From CAVQJU01 sp963754955 (GTDB lineage Bacteria; Acidobacteriota; Vicinamibacteria; Vicinamibacterales; CAVVIG01), in assembly GCA_963754955.1 (NCBI GenBank), contig CAVWHY010000010.1, positions 1-64,000 on the forward strand: DNA of 64,000 nt. Reading direction: 5' to 3'. The notes beneath the pieces are model-generated. The model saw nothing but the letters and a program-made list of their open reading frames with translations. It was not told where the DNA came from and ran no database searches. The position numbers and the translations under genes were made by a program. Shown here piece after piece: positions 24,440 to 34,585 of this stretch; position 1 is the stretch's first letter, and every line of letters begins with the position of its first letter.

Positions 24440-26900
24440 ATGAAAGTACTCAAGTTCGGCGGGTCTTCTCTTGCTACGCCTGCGGCCGTTCGCGCTGTCG
24501 GGACCATCGTTCTCGATGCGCGCCGGCACGAACCGGTGCTGGTCGTCGTGTCCGCGTTTCGCGGCGTAACGGATCAACTGCTCGACTGCGCGCGTCTCGC
24601 CGAACGTGGCGACCCGGGGTACCTGCGCGCGTTCGACCAGATCGCCCGGCGGCATCGTGCGTCGGTTTCCACACTCGTCGCGCGCGGACGCGCCGGGGTG
24701 CGGAAGCAGGTGGACACACTGCTCGACGAGCTGAAAAGCACGCTGCAGGGCATCTACCTGCTTCGCCACTGCCCGCCGCGCGCGCTCGACATGACCGCCA
24801 GTTTCGGGGAGCGGCTGTCCGCCCTGATTCTGGCCGCCTACCTGAAACGCTTTCACCCGGCCGAGCTCGCCGACGCGCGCGACTTCGTGCGGACCGACGA
24901 CCAGTTCACGCACGCATCCGTGATTTTCGCCGTGACGAACCGCGCGATCCGAAAGCGATTCGCTCCGCTCCTCCGCAAGCGCCGCGCCCCCATCCCGGTG
25001 ATCACGGGGTTCATCGGCGCCACCGACGACGGCCAGACGACGACGATCGGGAGGAACGGGTCGGACTACAGCGCGGCGATCGTCGGAGCGGCCGTCGGCG
25101 CGTCGATCATCGAGATCTGGACCGACGTCGACGGCGTGCTGAGCGCGGATCCGAAGCTCGTGCGCGGCGCGTTCGTGCTGCCGCGGATGACCTACGAAGA
25201 AGCGATGGAGCTTTCGTACTTCGGCGCGAAGGTCATCCACTCGGCGACGATCGCGCCGGCCGTAACGAAACGTATCCCGATCCTCATCAAGAACACGTTC
25301 AATCCGGCGGCGCCGGGCACGCTGATCTCGAACAGGGCCGCCGAGGCCGCCGACACGCTGGCCAAGGGCATCACCACCGTCGACGGCCTCTCGCTGCTGA
25401 CGCTGCGCGGCCCGGGCATGGTCGGCGTGCCGGGGATCGCGGAACGGCTGTTCCGGACGCTTGCCGCGAAGAAAGTCAACGTCATCCTGATCTCCCAGGC
25501 GTCGTCGGAACACACGATTTGCTTCGCGGTCCGGAGCGAGGACGCGTCGCGCGGCATCGAGGCGATCGAGCAGGAGTTCCGCCACGAGGTGGACCAGCAG
25601 CTGATGATGGCCGATCACAAGCCCGACCAGGCGATTCTTGCCGTCGTCGGCGAGGGGATGAAGGGCCGTCCGGGCATCGCCGGGAAGCTGTTCGACTCGC
25701 TCGGCCGCAACAACATCAACATCAATGCGATCGCGCAGGGCGCATCGGAGCGCAACATCTCGTGCGTCATCGACGCGGCGCACGAGGTGCGGGCCCTCAA
25801 CGCGATTCATGAGGCGTTCTTCGAGTCGCGCAAGCGGCTGGCCCTGGCCGTGATCGGCGTCGGCAATATCGGCAGCGCGCTCATCGAGCAGCTCCGCCAG
25901 CAGCGGCACTATCTGCTCGTCGCGCGGTTTCGACGTGCGGGTGGTCGCACTCGCCAACAGCCGCCGCTTCGTCGTTTCGCCGGCGGGCGTGGACCTCGCT
26001 AACTGGAGGGCGGCGCTCGGCGCGGCGCGCGGCCGCATGAGCCCGGAAGGCCTGGCGAGCCGGCTGACGGCGCTCGAGCTGACCAACGCGGCGATGGTCG
26101 ATTGCACGGCCAACCCGACGGTGGTCGACGCGTACCCGGCGTTCATCGACGCCAACTTCCACATCATCACCCCGAACAAGCGCGCCAACGCGCTGCCGTG
26201 GAAACGTTATTCGGCGCTGATGGAGCAGATGGCGCATCGGCGCAAGCACTTCTTCTACGAGGCCAACGTCGGCGCCGGCCTGCCCATCATGTCGACGCTG
26301 CGCGACCTGATTGCCAGCGGCGACGAGATCGTCAAGATCGAAGGCATCCTGTCCGGGACGCTCAGCTACCTGTTCAACACATTCGACGGCACCGTCCCGT
26401 TTAGCGCGCTGGTGCGCGACGCGCACAAGATGGCGTTCACCGAGCCCGATCCGCGGGACGATCTGTCGGGTCAGGACGTCGCGAGAAAGCTGCTCATTCT
26501 CGCCCGCGAGATCGGGCTGCGGATGGAACTGGACGAGGTGAAGGTGGACAGCCTCGTGCCGCGTCCGCTGCGGCGCGGCACGTTCTCGCCCAGGTTCTTC
26601 GACGCGCTCTCCGCGTACGACGCCGAGGTCGCCGGCCGTGTGGAGGCCGCGGGCCGTCGCGGCGCCGTGCTGCGCTATGTCGGGACGCTGGAGAATGGGA
26701 AGGCGCAGGCGGGGCTCAAGGAATTTCCGCGCGATCACCCGGTCGCATCGGCCAAGGGCAGCGACAACGTCATCGCGTTCACCACGAAGCGATATCGCCG
26801 GACGCCGCTGGTCGTGCAGGGGCCGGGCGCCGGCGCGGACGTGACCGCCATGGGCGTGTTTTCCGACATCCTGAAGCTGCTGCACTACCTGCCGCGGTAG
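24440..26900 (+). CDS. thrA: Bifunctional aspartokinase / homoserine dehydrogenase (one frameshift)
   Basis: Correcting one extra base near 25925 gives 819 residues, close to E. coli ThrA (820). The kinase domain starts KFGGSSLATP and contains the catalytic SFGERLSA and GRNGSDYSAA blocks. Two ACT regulatory domains follow (about 320-460). The homoserine-dehydrogenase part starts AVIGVGNIGSALIEQ and contains the catalytic GILSGTLSYLFN and DPRDDLSGQDVARK. It makes aspartyl phosphate and later homoserine for Thr/Met/Ile synthesis, normally with feedback inhibition by Thr through the ACT domains. The break falls between the dehydrogenase Rossmann start and the rest, so if real the protein would be kinase-only. 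Confidence 0.92.
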
Positions 26901-26909
26901 GGCTGCCCC

Positions 26910-27836
26910 ATGCCGTTCAAGGACGTGATCGATGGCGGCACGCACGCGGGGCTGCGGCGTCTCGTCGCCCTTCTCGCGCGCTCGGTGCATCGCGAGGCGC
27001 TCCCGCCGAGCCTGATCTTCTCAGGTCCCGCCGGAGCGGGTAAGCGCGAGACGGCGGTGGCCACGGCGCAGGCGCTCAACTGCCTGTCGCCAAGTGGCGA
27101 GGGCGAATTGCGCGACGCGTGCGGCACGTGCGCGGCCTGCCTGCGCATTGCGCGCGGCGTTCACCCGGACGTGATCGTCGTCGAGCCGGGGGATACCGGG
27201 TCGATCAAGATCGAGCAGGTTCGCGATGTGATCGACCGCGCCGGCTACCGCCCGTTCGAAGGCCGGCGGCGCGTCGTCATCATCACCGAGGCTGACGCGA
27301 TGGCGGCATCGCCGCAGAACGCGCTGTTGAAGGTGCTCGAAGAGCCACCGCCCTCGTCCGTGTTCATCCTGATCACGGCGCGTCCGGACATGCTGCTGCC
27401 GACCGTGCGGTCGCGCTGCCAGCATCTGCGGTTTCACGTGTCCGGTCAGGGCGCTATCGACGCCGAGGCACGCGACGTAGCGTGGCGCGTGCTGGAAGCT
27501 GCGGCAGCGAGCGCCGACCCGCGCCAGCGGATCGAGGCGGCGAAGGATCTGCTGAAAGGAACCGGCGGCGGTAACAGCGGGGCCGAGGATCGCGCTCAGC
27601 TGGGTTCACACCTGCACGCCATGGCATCGCTGCTGCGCGATTTCGAGCTGTTGTCCACCCGGGCGTCTGTCGCGCTGGCCAACGAAGATCTGCAGCCCGA
27701 GCTCGACCGTCTGTCGGCGGCGTACGGCAGCCGGCGGGCCATGACCGCTTACGGAGCCGTCGATCAGGCGCTGGTAGCCCTCGACTGCAACGCCAGCGTC
27801 AAGATCGTGGCCGACTGGCTCGTCCTGCAGCTGTAA
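26910..27836 (+). CDS. holB: DNA polymerase III subunit delta prime
   Basis: 308 residues. The AAA+ clamp-loader pattern is present: the P-loop-like FSGPAGAGKRETA, four cysteines in ACGTCAACLRI and the preceding segment as the zinc module, VVIITEADAMAASPQNALLK, the LEEPPPSSVFILIT block and RSRCQHLRFH (SRC sensor 1). The delta prime subunit is part of the clamp loader that places the sliding clamp on DNA. It follows thrA by 9 bp. Confidence 0.92.
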   Translation: MPFKDVIDGGTHAGLRRLVALLARSVHREALPPSLIFSGPAGAGKRETAVATAQALNCLSPSGEGELRDACGTCAACLRIARGVHPDVIVVEPGDTGSIKIEQVRDVIDRAGYRPFEGRRRVVIITEADAMAASPQNALLKVLEEPPPSSVFILITARPDMLLPTVRSRCQHLRFHVSGQGAIDAEARDVAWRVLEAAAASADPRQRIEAAKDLLKGTGGGNSGAEDRAQLGSHLHAMASLLRDFELLSTRASVALANEDLQPELDRLSAAYGSRRAMTAYGAVDQALVALDCNASVKIVADWLVLQL

Positions 27837-27913
27837 TCGGCGCCCGACCCGGCTCCGCTCTCCCCCATGTCCGATCGAGCTTCGGCGCGGCCGGCGACTC
27901 GAACTGCTAATTG

Positions 27914-27955
27914 CTGACTGCCGACTGCCGACTGCCGACTGCCGACTGCCGACTG
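27914..27955. repeat. 7-bp tandem array, CCGACTG type (6 units)
   Basis: CTGACTG followed by five perfect CCGACTG units, the reverse complement of the CAGTCGG type. It lies between holB and ricT. A -10-like TATAGT (27960-27965) follows after 4 bp and is 6 bp before the GTG start of ricT. Confidence 0.9.
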
Positions 27956-27971
27956 TGTATATAGTGTCCCT

Positions 27972-28748
27972 GTGAGCGTTGCTCCCACGGTTCGCCTCGT
28001 CTCGGTCAAGCTGTCGCCGGTGGGGCGGCCGCATACCTATGTGTCGCCGAACCTGCCCGGCGGCCAGGTGCCGCGCCCGGGCGATGCCGTCGTGGTGCAG
28101 GCGGAGGGCGGGGCGGCGGTCGGCACGCTGGTCCGCTCGATTCCACAGACCGTGGAGCGGCGCCAGCACGCCGGAGACACCCAGCCTCCGCGGCTGGTGC
28201 GTATTGCCACCCACGACGACATCGTGACGCGCGCGAAGCACGAACAGCGCGAGCGTGAAGCGCACCGCATCGCGATGCTGAAGATCCGCGAGCGCGGGCT
28301 CGGCATGAAGGTCACGAAGGTCGAGCAGTTGTTCGACGGGTCGCGCCTCGTGTTTTACTTCACGGCGGACGGCCGCGTGGATTTCCGCGAGCTTGTCCGC
28401 GAGCTGGCCACCGAGTTCCGGACGCGTATCGAAATGCGACAGATCGGCGTGCGCGACGAGGCGAAGATGATCGGCGGCTACGGCACGTGCGGGCGTCCGC
28501 TGTGCTGCACGACCTTTCTGACGTCCTTCGAGCCCGTGTCGATCAAGATGGCCAAGCAGCAGGACCTCAGCTTGAACCCGTCGAAGCTCTCGGGGTTGTG
28601 CGGTCGGCTGAAGTGCTGCCTGCGCTACGAGCTCCCGAACGCAAAAGGCGTCGCCCACGGCGGCTGCGGCAGCGAGGGTGGCTGTGACAACCCCTCGGGC
28701 TGCGGAAGCGGCGGCGGCTGCGGCTCCAGCTGCGGCTGCACGACCTGA
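27972..28748 (+). CDS. ricT: PSP1/RicT-family protein with Cys-rich tail
   Basis: 258 residues, GTG start. The PSP1 domain shows THDDIVTRAKHEQRE, KVTKVEQLFDGSRLVFYFTA, RIEMRQIGVRDEAKMIGGYG, and the two paired-cysteine motifs CGRPLCC and CGRLKCC. In Bacillus, RicT (YaaT) binds iron-sulfur clusters with RicA/RicF and affects RNA processing. Here the last 35 residues are Gly/Cys-rich (GGCGSEGGCDNPSGCG and so on, seven cysteines), beyond the usual end of the family. It follows holB and precedes pdxA, a frequent neighbourhood in Acidobacteria. Confidence 0.88.
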   Translation: MSVAPTVRLVSVKLSPVGRPHTYVSPNLPGGQVPRPGDAVVVQAEGGAAVGTLVRSIPQTVERRQHAGDTQPPRLVRIATHDDIVTRAKHEQREREAHRIAMLKIRERGLGMKVTKVEQLFDGSRLVFYFTADGRVDFRELVRELATEFRTRIEMRQIGVRDEAKMIGGYGTCGRPLCCTTFLTSFEPVSIKMAKQQDLSLNPSKLSGLCGRLKCCLRYELPNAKGVAHGGCGSEGGCDNPSGCGSGGGCGSSCGCTT

Positions 28749-28764
28749 CACTCGGCGACCACAC

Positions 28765-29634
28765 GTGAAGCCCAGAATCGCGATAACCGAAGGCGACCCC
28801 GCCGGGATCGGGCCAGAGATCGCGCGCCGCGCGGCCGCCGATGCTCGGGTGCTTGCGGTCTCCGAGCCCGTGCTCTACGGCGCCGATGACGGCGAACGGT
28901 TCGCGCCCGGCGTCCTTGCCGCCGAAGCCGGCCGCGCCGCGTACGACGCCATTGTCCGCGCCACGGCCGACGCGCAGCGTGGCGCGGTACAGGCGATCGC
29001 GACGGCGCCCATCAACAAGGAGGCGTTGCGCCTTGCCGGCTTGCCGTGGAACGGCCACACCGACCTGCTCGCGCACCTCACAGGCGCCGCTCACGTCGCG
29101 ATGATGTTCTATTCCGACGAGCTGCGCGTCGTGCTCGCCACGGTGCACGTGCCGCTCGCCGACGTCCCGGCGCTGCTGACGCAGTCCCTGATGGAACAGA
29201 CGATCGCGCTGACGGCGTGCGAGCTGCCGAAATTCGACAAGGTCGCGCCGCGGATCGCGGTGGCGGGCCTGAATCCGCATGCCGGGGAACACGGGCTGTT
29301 CGGCCGCGAGGAGGAGACGGCGATCGTCCCGGCGATCGCCCGCTGCCGCGAACGGGGCATCGACGTGTCCGGGCCGTTTCCCGGTGACACGGTGTTCGTG
29401 CGCGCGCGCCGCGGCGAGTTCGACGTCGTCATCGCCTGTTACCACGATCAGGGGCTCATCCCGGTCAAGCTCGTCGCGTTCGGGCGGGCGGTCAACGTGA
29501 CGCTCGGCCTGCCCATCGTGCGGACGTCCGTCGATCACGGCACCGCGTTCGACATTGCGGGCAAGGGCGCTGCCGACGCCGAGAGCATGGTCACGGCAGT
29601 GCTCCTGGCGGCGAGGCTCGCGAGGTCGGCGTGA
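28765..29634 (+). CDS. pdxA: 4-hydroxythreonine-4-phosphate dehydrogenase
   Basis: 289 residues, GTG start 16 bp after ricT. Family blocks: AITEGDPAGIGPEIARRA, APINKEALRLAGLPWNGHTD, GLNPHAGEHGLFGREE, CYHDQGLIPVKLVAFG and RTSVDHGTAFDIAGKG. The last contains the metal-binding His and Asp residues. It catalyses the NAD-dependent oxidation in pyridoxal-phosphate synthesis. It is somewhat shorter than E. coli PdxA (329), mostly at the N-terminus. Its stop overlaps the smpB start (TGATG). Confidence 0.92.
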   Translation: MKPRIAITEGDPAGIGPEIARRAAADARVLAVSEPVLYGADDGERFAPGVLAAEAGRAAYDAIVRATADAQRGAVQAIATAPINKEALRLAGLPWNGHTDLLAHLTGAAHVAMMFYSDELRVVLATVHVPLADVPALLTQSLMEQTIALTACELPKFDKVAPRIAVAGLNPHAGEHGLFGREEETAIVPAIARCRERGIDVSGPFPGDTVFVRARRGEFDVVIACYHDQGLIPVKLVAFGRAVNVTLGLPIVRTSVDHGTAFDIAGKGAADAESMVTAVLLAARLARSA

Positions 29635-30110
29635 TGGCGGAAAGAACCGAGCGCGAGCTGGCGCAGGCCAACATCGCGGAAAACCGCAAGGCGTTTCACG
29701 ACTATCACCTGCTCGAAACGTTCGAGGCCGGTGTCGCGCTGATGGGCACCGAGGTCAAGGCCATCCGCGAAGGACGCGTCAACCTGCGCGACAGCTACGC
29801 GCGCGTTGAAAACGGCGAGGTGTTCCTCTTCAACGTCAACATCAGCCCCTACAGCCACCGCGGCTACGCCGAGCACGAGCCATTGCGGCGCCGGAAGCTG
29901 CTGCTGCACCGTCAGGAAATCCGCAAGCTGATTGGCAAGACCGTCGAGCGCGGCATGACCCTCGTGCCGACGCGCCTCTACTTCAAGAAGGGCCGCGTCA
30001 AGGTGGCCATCGCGCTCGCCAAGGGCAAGAAAGAGTACGACAAGCGCGAGACCGAACGGCGGCGCGAGGCGGATCGCGAGACCCGCGCGGCCATCAAGTC
30101 GAGAAGATGA
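29634..30110 (+). CDS. smpB: SsrA-binding protein SmpB
   Basis: 158 residues. Diagnostic segments: NRKAFHDYHLLETFEAGVAL, GTEVKAIREGRVNLRDSYAR, PYSHRGYAEHEPLRRRKLLL, and the positively charged C-terminal tail KGKKEYDKRETERRREADRE that enters the ribosomal mRNA channel. It delivers tmRNA to stalled ribosomes. The tmRNA gene is not in this window. The ATG at 29634 overlaps the pdxA stop; a GTG at 29631 is possible. Confidence 0.95.
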   Translation: MAERTERELAQANIAENRKAFHDYHLLETFEAGVALMGTEVKAIREGRVNLRDSYARVENGEVFLFNVNISPYSHRGYAEHEPLRRRKLLLHRQEIRKLIGKTVERGMTLVPTRLYFKKGRVKVAIALAKGKKEYDKRETERRREADRETRAAIKSRR

Positions 30111-30137
30111 ACCACAAAGCTGAGGCCTTTGTGGTTC
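30109..30137 (+). terminator. Hairpin at the end of smpB
   Basis: GAACCACAAAG-ctgaggc-CTTTGTGGTTC: a perfect 11-bp stem with a 7-base loop that starts within the smpB stop codon. No strong T-run follows. It separates the housekeeping group from the polysaccharide locus and probably ends or attenuates transcription. Confidence 0.6.
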
Positions 30138-30147
30138 AATTACCCAG

Positions 30148-31282
30148 ATGTCGGTGAAGGTCCCCCTGCTCGATCTGCACGCGCAGTATCTGCCGCTTCG
30201 CGCGGAGATTCTCGCCGCGATTGAACGTGTCTGCGACAGCCAGCGGTTCATCATGGGGCCGGAGATCAGCGCGTTCGAGGAGGACATGGCGCGCACGCTC
30301 GGCGTGCGCCACGCTGTCTCCGTCTCGTCCGGCACTGACGCGCTGCTGCTCGCGCTGATGGCGCTCGACATCCGCGCCGACGACGAGGTCGTCACCTCCA
30401 CGTACTCGTTCTTCGCGACGGCCGGCGCGATCGCCCGTCTCGGTGCGAAGCCGGTGCTGGTGGACATCGACGAGACCACCTTCAATCTCGATCCCGAGCG
30501 AATAGCTGCCGTGCTGACCCCTCGCACAAAGGCCATCATCCCGGTTCACTTGTTCGGGCTGAGCGCCGACATGGATCCGATTCTCGACGTGGCCGCGCGC
30601 GCATACGTGCCGGTCATCGAGGACGCCGCGCAGGCGATCGGCGCGTCGTACAAGTCCCGGCTGCTCGGCGGCCTGGGCACTGCGGGCTGTTTCTCGTTTT
30701 TCCCCAGCAAGAATCTCGGCGCCTTCGGCGACGCGGGTCTCCTCGCGACCAACGACGATCGGCTGGCGAAACAGGCGCGGCTGCTGCGTACCCACGGCAT
30801 GGAGCCCCGCTATTACCATCAAGCCGTGGGCGCCAATTTCCGGATGGACGCGCTGCAGGCGGCCATCCTCCGCGTCAAGGCGCCGCACCTGGCGGAGTGG
30901 ACCGCGCGCCGCCGCGCGAACGCCGCGCGTTATCGAACGCTGTTCAGGGACGCGGGGCTGCTCGACAGGATCACGCTGCCGAACGAACCGCCGGACCGCT
31001 GGCACATCTTCAACCAGTTCGTCATTCGAACCGCCGGACCGTGACGGGCTCAAAGCGCATCTCGACGACCGCGGCATCGGCACCGAGATCTACTATCCCG
31101 TGCCGTTTCACCTGCAGCCCTGCTTTGCGACCCTTGGCCACAGGCGCGGCGACTTTCCGCGCGCCGAGCGCGCCGCGGCCGAGAGCCTGGCGCTCCCGAT
31201 CTACGGCGAGCTCGCTGCCGCGCAGCAGGAAGCGGTCGTCAGCGCCATCGGCGATTACGTCGTCGGCAGAGTCGGCGTGTGA
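30148..31282 (+). CDS. DegT/DnrJ/EryC1/StrS-family sugar aminotransferase (one frameshift)
   Basis: Correcting one extra base near 31035 gives 377 residues. The PLP-enzyme landmarks are VSVSSGTDALLLALMALDI, PVHLFGLSADMDPIL, VIEDAAQAIGASY (PLP-stacking region), CFSFFPSKNLGAFGDAG with the catalytic Lys in SKN, and the C-terminal PIYGELAAAQQEAVV. Such enzymes transfer an amino group to a keto NDP-sugar. It is the first gene of the polysaccharide region, and its stop overlaps the transporter start. Confidence 0.88.
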
Positions 31283-32553
31283 TCACCGGACCCACAGCCG
31301 CTCCGTCGCAGGGCGCGCCCGTGCCTGGCGGGAAAACGTCCACCAGCCGGATCCCCTCGCTCACGACGCAGATTCTCATCGGGCTCGTCGCGGGCGCTGT
31401 TCTCGGAGCTGCCTGGCCGGGAGCGGGAATCGCGGTCAAGCCGCTGGCCGACGCCTTCCTGCGGATGATCAAGATGATCATCGCGCCGCTCCTGTTTTCG
31501 ACGCTCGTGGCCGGCATCGCCGGCGCCGGCGATCTGAAAGCCCTCGGCCGCATTGGTTTCAAGGCGATCGTCTACTTCGAGGTCGCCACCACCGTCGCTC
31601 TGGCCATCGGCCTGGGGCTCGCCAACATCTTCAAGCCGGGTGCGGGCATCGTCATGCCGGCGGGAGACACCGCGACCGTCGCGGCCATTGCGAGGAACAG
31701 TCAGAGCGCCTGGGACATCTTCCTGCATCTGTTTCCCACGTCGGTCGTCGACGCGATGGCGCGCGGCGACATCCTGCAGGTGGTGGTGTTCGCCACGTTT
31801 TTCGGCGTCGCGCTCGCGGCCCTCGGGCCCGCTGGGCGGCCCGTGCTCGCGGTGTTCGAGAGCACGGCGCACGTGATGTTCACGTTCACGTCGTACGTGA
31901 TGGTGTTCGCGCCGATCGGCGTGTTTGCGGCCATCGCCGCGACGGTCGGCAGCAAGGGCCTCGGCGATTCTTCTGACGCTCGGCAAGGTTGTGGCGCTCA
32001 TGTACGTCGGGCTCGCGCTCTTTATCGGGATCGTGATTCGTCGGCGTGTCGGTGCTCGTCGGCGTCCCGTTCCTGTCATTCCTGAAGGCTGTTCGCGAGC
32101 CGTGCCTCATCGCGCTCACGACGGCGAGTTCAGAAGCGGCGCTTCCGAAGGCGCTGCAGGTCATGGAACGCTTCGGCGTGCCGAAGAACATCGTCGTCGT
32201 TCGTGCTGCCGCTCGGCTACAGCTTCAACCTCGATGGGTCGACGCTCTACCTCTCGCTGGCGAGCGTGTTCGCGGCGCAGCTGGCCGGCGTGCCGATGAC
32301 GGTGGGCCAGCAGCTCGTGATGATGCTGACGCTGATGCTCGCCAGCAAGGGCGTGGCCGGCGTGCCGCGGGCGGCGCTGGTGGTGCTGACGGCGACGCTG
32401 ACGCAGTTCGATCTCCCGCTCGAGGGCGCGGCCGTCCTGCTCGGCATCGATCAGATCATGGACATGGGCCGTACGGCGGTGAACGTCATGGGCAATTGCA
32501 TGGCCACGGTCGTGGTGGCGCGCTGGGAAGGCGTGCTGGAGAGGCCGGCCTGA
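31279..32553 (+). CDS. Dicarboxylate/amino-acid:cation symporter, DAACS family (three frameshifts)
   Basis: Removing three extra bases (near 31966, 32039 and 32199) gives 423 residues, a normal length. Motifs of the glutamate/aspartate transporter fold are present: TTQILIGLVAGAVLGAAWPG, RMIKMIIAPLLFSTLVAGIA, TASSEAALPKALQVMERFGV (the serine-rich hairpin loop), PLGYSFNLDGSTLYLSLASV and GIDQIMDMGRTAVNVMGNCM (substrate-binding DMGRT-N). It takes up C4-dicarboxylates or acidic amino acids with Na+ or H+. Its place between two sugar genes looks accidental. Confidence 0.85.
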
Positions 32554-33420
32554 TGCGCATTGCCGTCGTCGGCGCGCGAGGTCAGCTCGGGACGGCGATC
32601 CTGCGCGAGTGCGAGGCCCGCCACGACGTGGTGGCGCTGGCGCGCGACACGCTCGACGTCGCGGACGACCGGGCGGTTGCGGCCGCGATGGCCCGAGTGC
32701 GGCCAGACGTGATCATCAACTGCGCGGCGTACAACGACGTGGACGGCGCCGAGGACCATCCCGTCGATGCCCTGAACGCGAACGCGTTCGCCGTTCGCGC
32801 GCTGGCCCGTGCCGCGGCCGAGCACGGTGCGACGCTCGTGCACTACAGCACGGACTTCGTATTCGACGGCACCGCCACCGCGCCTTACACGGAAACGCGA
32901 TCAGCCCAACCCGAAGAGCACCTACGCCGCGTCAAAGCTCCTGGGGGAGTGGTTTGCGGCCGACGCGCCCCGCGCCTACGTGCTGCGCGTCGAGAGCCTG
33001 TTCGGCCGGGCAGAGGGCGGCGGACCGTCGAAGGGCAGCGTCGCGTCGATCGTGAAGACGCTGCTGGCCGGCGGGGAGGCGCGCGTGTTCGAGGATCGGA
33101 CGGTGTCGGCCACTTACATCATCGACGCCGCGGCCGCCACGCTGCAGCTCGTGGAGAAGAACGCGCCGGCGGGCCTTTACCACTGCGTCAACAGCGGGCA
33201 CTGCACGTGGCTCGAGTTCGCGCGGGAACTGGCGGCCCAGCTCGGCGTCGAACCGAGGCTTATGCCCGTGCGGATGACCGGCATGACGCTTCGCGCGCCG
33301 CGCCCTCTCTACTGCGCGCTGTCGACCGCGAAGATCGCAGCCGCCGGCGCGCCGATGCCGTCGTGGCAGGACGCGGTCCGCCGCTTCGCGGCGGAATGTA
33401 GAACGTCGAATGGCGAATGA
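32553..33420 (+). CDS. rmlD: dTDP-4-dehydrorhamnose reductase-like SDR (one frameshift)
   Basis: Removing one extra base near 32898 gives 288 residues. The sequence starts MRIAVVGARGQLGTAILREC (NADP-binding GxxGxxG) and contains VIINCAAYNDVDGAEDHPVD, HYSTDFVFDGT, NPKSTYAASKLLGEW with the YxxxK catalytic pair, and VFEDRTVSATYIIDAAAATL. RmlD makes dTDP-L-rhamnose, but rmlA/B/C are not nearby, so the assignment to rhamnose is by family only. The last codons lie inside a heptamer array, so the true stop is uncertain. Confidence 0.82.
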
Positions 33421-33491
33421 AGAATGCAGAATGCAGAATGCAGAACGCAAGGACTCTCAACCGCCGACTGCTGACTGTCGACTGCCGACTT
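33393..33491. repeat. Composite heptamer arrays between convergent genes
   Basis: 33393-33448 holds eight 7-bp units of an AGAATGC type (GGAATGT, AGAACGT, CGAATGG, CGAATGA, AGAATGC three times, AGAACGC). 33464-33491 holds four units of the CCGACTG type. The first array codes for the end of rmlD; the second overlaps the restored stop codon of the leftward lhgO gene. Confidence 0.85.
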
Positions 33492-34585
33492 ATCTCTCTT
33501 CGACGATCTTCCGCCACCATCTCACCGATCGCGAGGCAGGATGTCAGGCCGGGCGATTCGATGCCGGCTGCGTGGACGATTCGGGGGTTGTGGCGATCCC
33601 GGCGGATCAGGAAATCCGCGAACGAGTCGGAGGGCGGGTGCAGTTTCGGGCGAATCCCGCTGCCCGAGAGCCGCAGATCGGCAACCGTGACATTGGGCAG
33701 CAGTTGTGTCACCGCCTCCGCGAATTCCTCCACCGGCAGACGGTCGCTTTCGTAGTCGTCTTTGCGGTCCTGATATTTCACCGTCGGGCCGAACCAGACG
33801 TTGCCCGCCGTCGATTTCGTGGCGTGGACGCCGAGGCCGTGGCCGGCGGCATGGGGCAGCGGGTACACGAGGCCATTGACCAGCGATCGCTTTGCGGGCA
33901 CCAGCTCGGCGTACTCGCCGCGGACCGGGTAGATCGTAAATGTCTCGCCGCCCAGCATCGCCGAGACCTCGTCCGCATAGAGGCCGGCCGCGTTGACGAT
34001 CGCACCCGCGAGAATCGCTTCCCGGCCGGTGCGGATCTCGACGCCGTCCACGCGAACATCGGCGCCGGCGAGCGGGGTGCCCGGCAGGAAGATCACGCCG
34101 GCAGCTTCGCCGGCGCGCAGGAGCGCTCTGACGAGCGCTTCGGCGTCCACGATGCCGGTCTCGGGCGAGAAGATGGCCGCGACCGCGCGAACGTTCGGCT
34201 CCCGTGCCGCGATGAACGCGCGGTCGACCATCTGAAGGCCTTCGACGCCGTTCTCGACGCCTCGGGTGAAGAGGGCTTCGAGCCTGGGGATCTCGCCGTC
34301 CTCGGACGCGATGATCAACTTGCCGCATCGAGCGTGCGGGACGGCGTGGGCCTGGCAGAAATCGAAGAGAAGCCGCCGGCCTTCGATGCAGAGCCGCGAC
34401 TTGAGGGACCCGGCTGGATAGTAGATGCCGCCGTGAATGACGCCGCTGTTGTGCGTGCTGGTATCCAGGCCGGGGCGCGGGTGCCGCTCGAGGACGCACA
34501 CCGATCGGCCGCGCGCCGCGAGCGCGAGGGCCGAGGCCAGGCCGGTAACGCCGGCGCCAATCACGGCGACGTCGATCCGCTCCAT
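33490..34585 (-). CDS. lhgO: L-2-hydroxyglutarate oxidase-like FAD protein (one frameshift)
   Basis: The sequence MERIDVAVIGAGVTGLASAL (FAD-binding GxGxxG), STHNSGVIHGGIYYPAGSLK, RCGKLIIASEDGEI, GIVDAEALVRALLRAGEAAG and GIRPKLHPPSDSFADFLI matches LhgO and related DadA-type oxidases. An extra base near 33508 shifts the reading frame near the end. Without it the protein ends normally (GEMVAEIVEER) at 33490 with 364 residues. With it, translation runs on through the heptamer arrays to 33260. It oxidises L-2-hydroxyglutarate or a similar 2-hydroxyacid to the keto acid. The start overlaps the stop of the upstream methyltransferase gene. Confidence 0.85.

Noticed and set aside
27914..27955. Tandem repeats considered as a CRISPR array
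   Set aside because: Units are 7 bp with no spacers and there are no cas genes.
31960..32200. Programmed ribosomal frameshifting in the symporter and other genes
   Set aside because: The break points share no slippery heptamer or downstream structure, and they occur in many unrelated genes.
33260..33489. Long C-terminal extension of the L-2-hydroxyglutarate oxidase
   Set aside because: One extra base near 33508 explains it; without that base a normal family C-terminus and stop appear at 33490.
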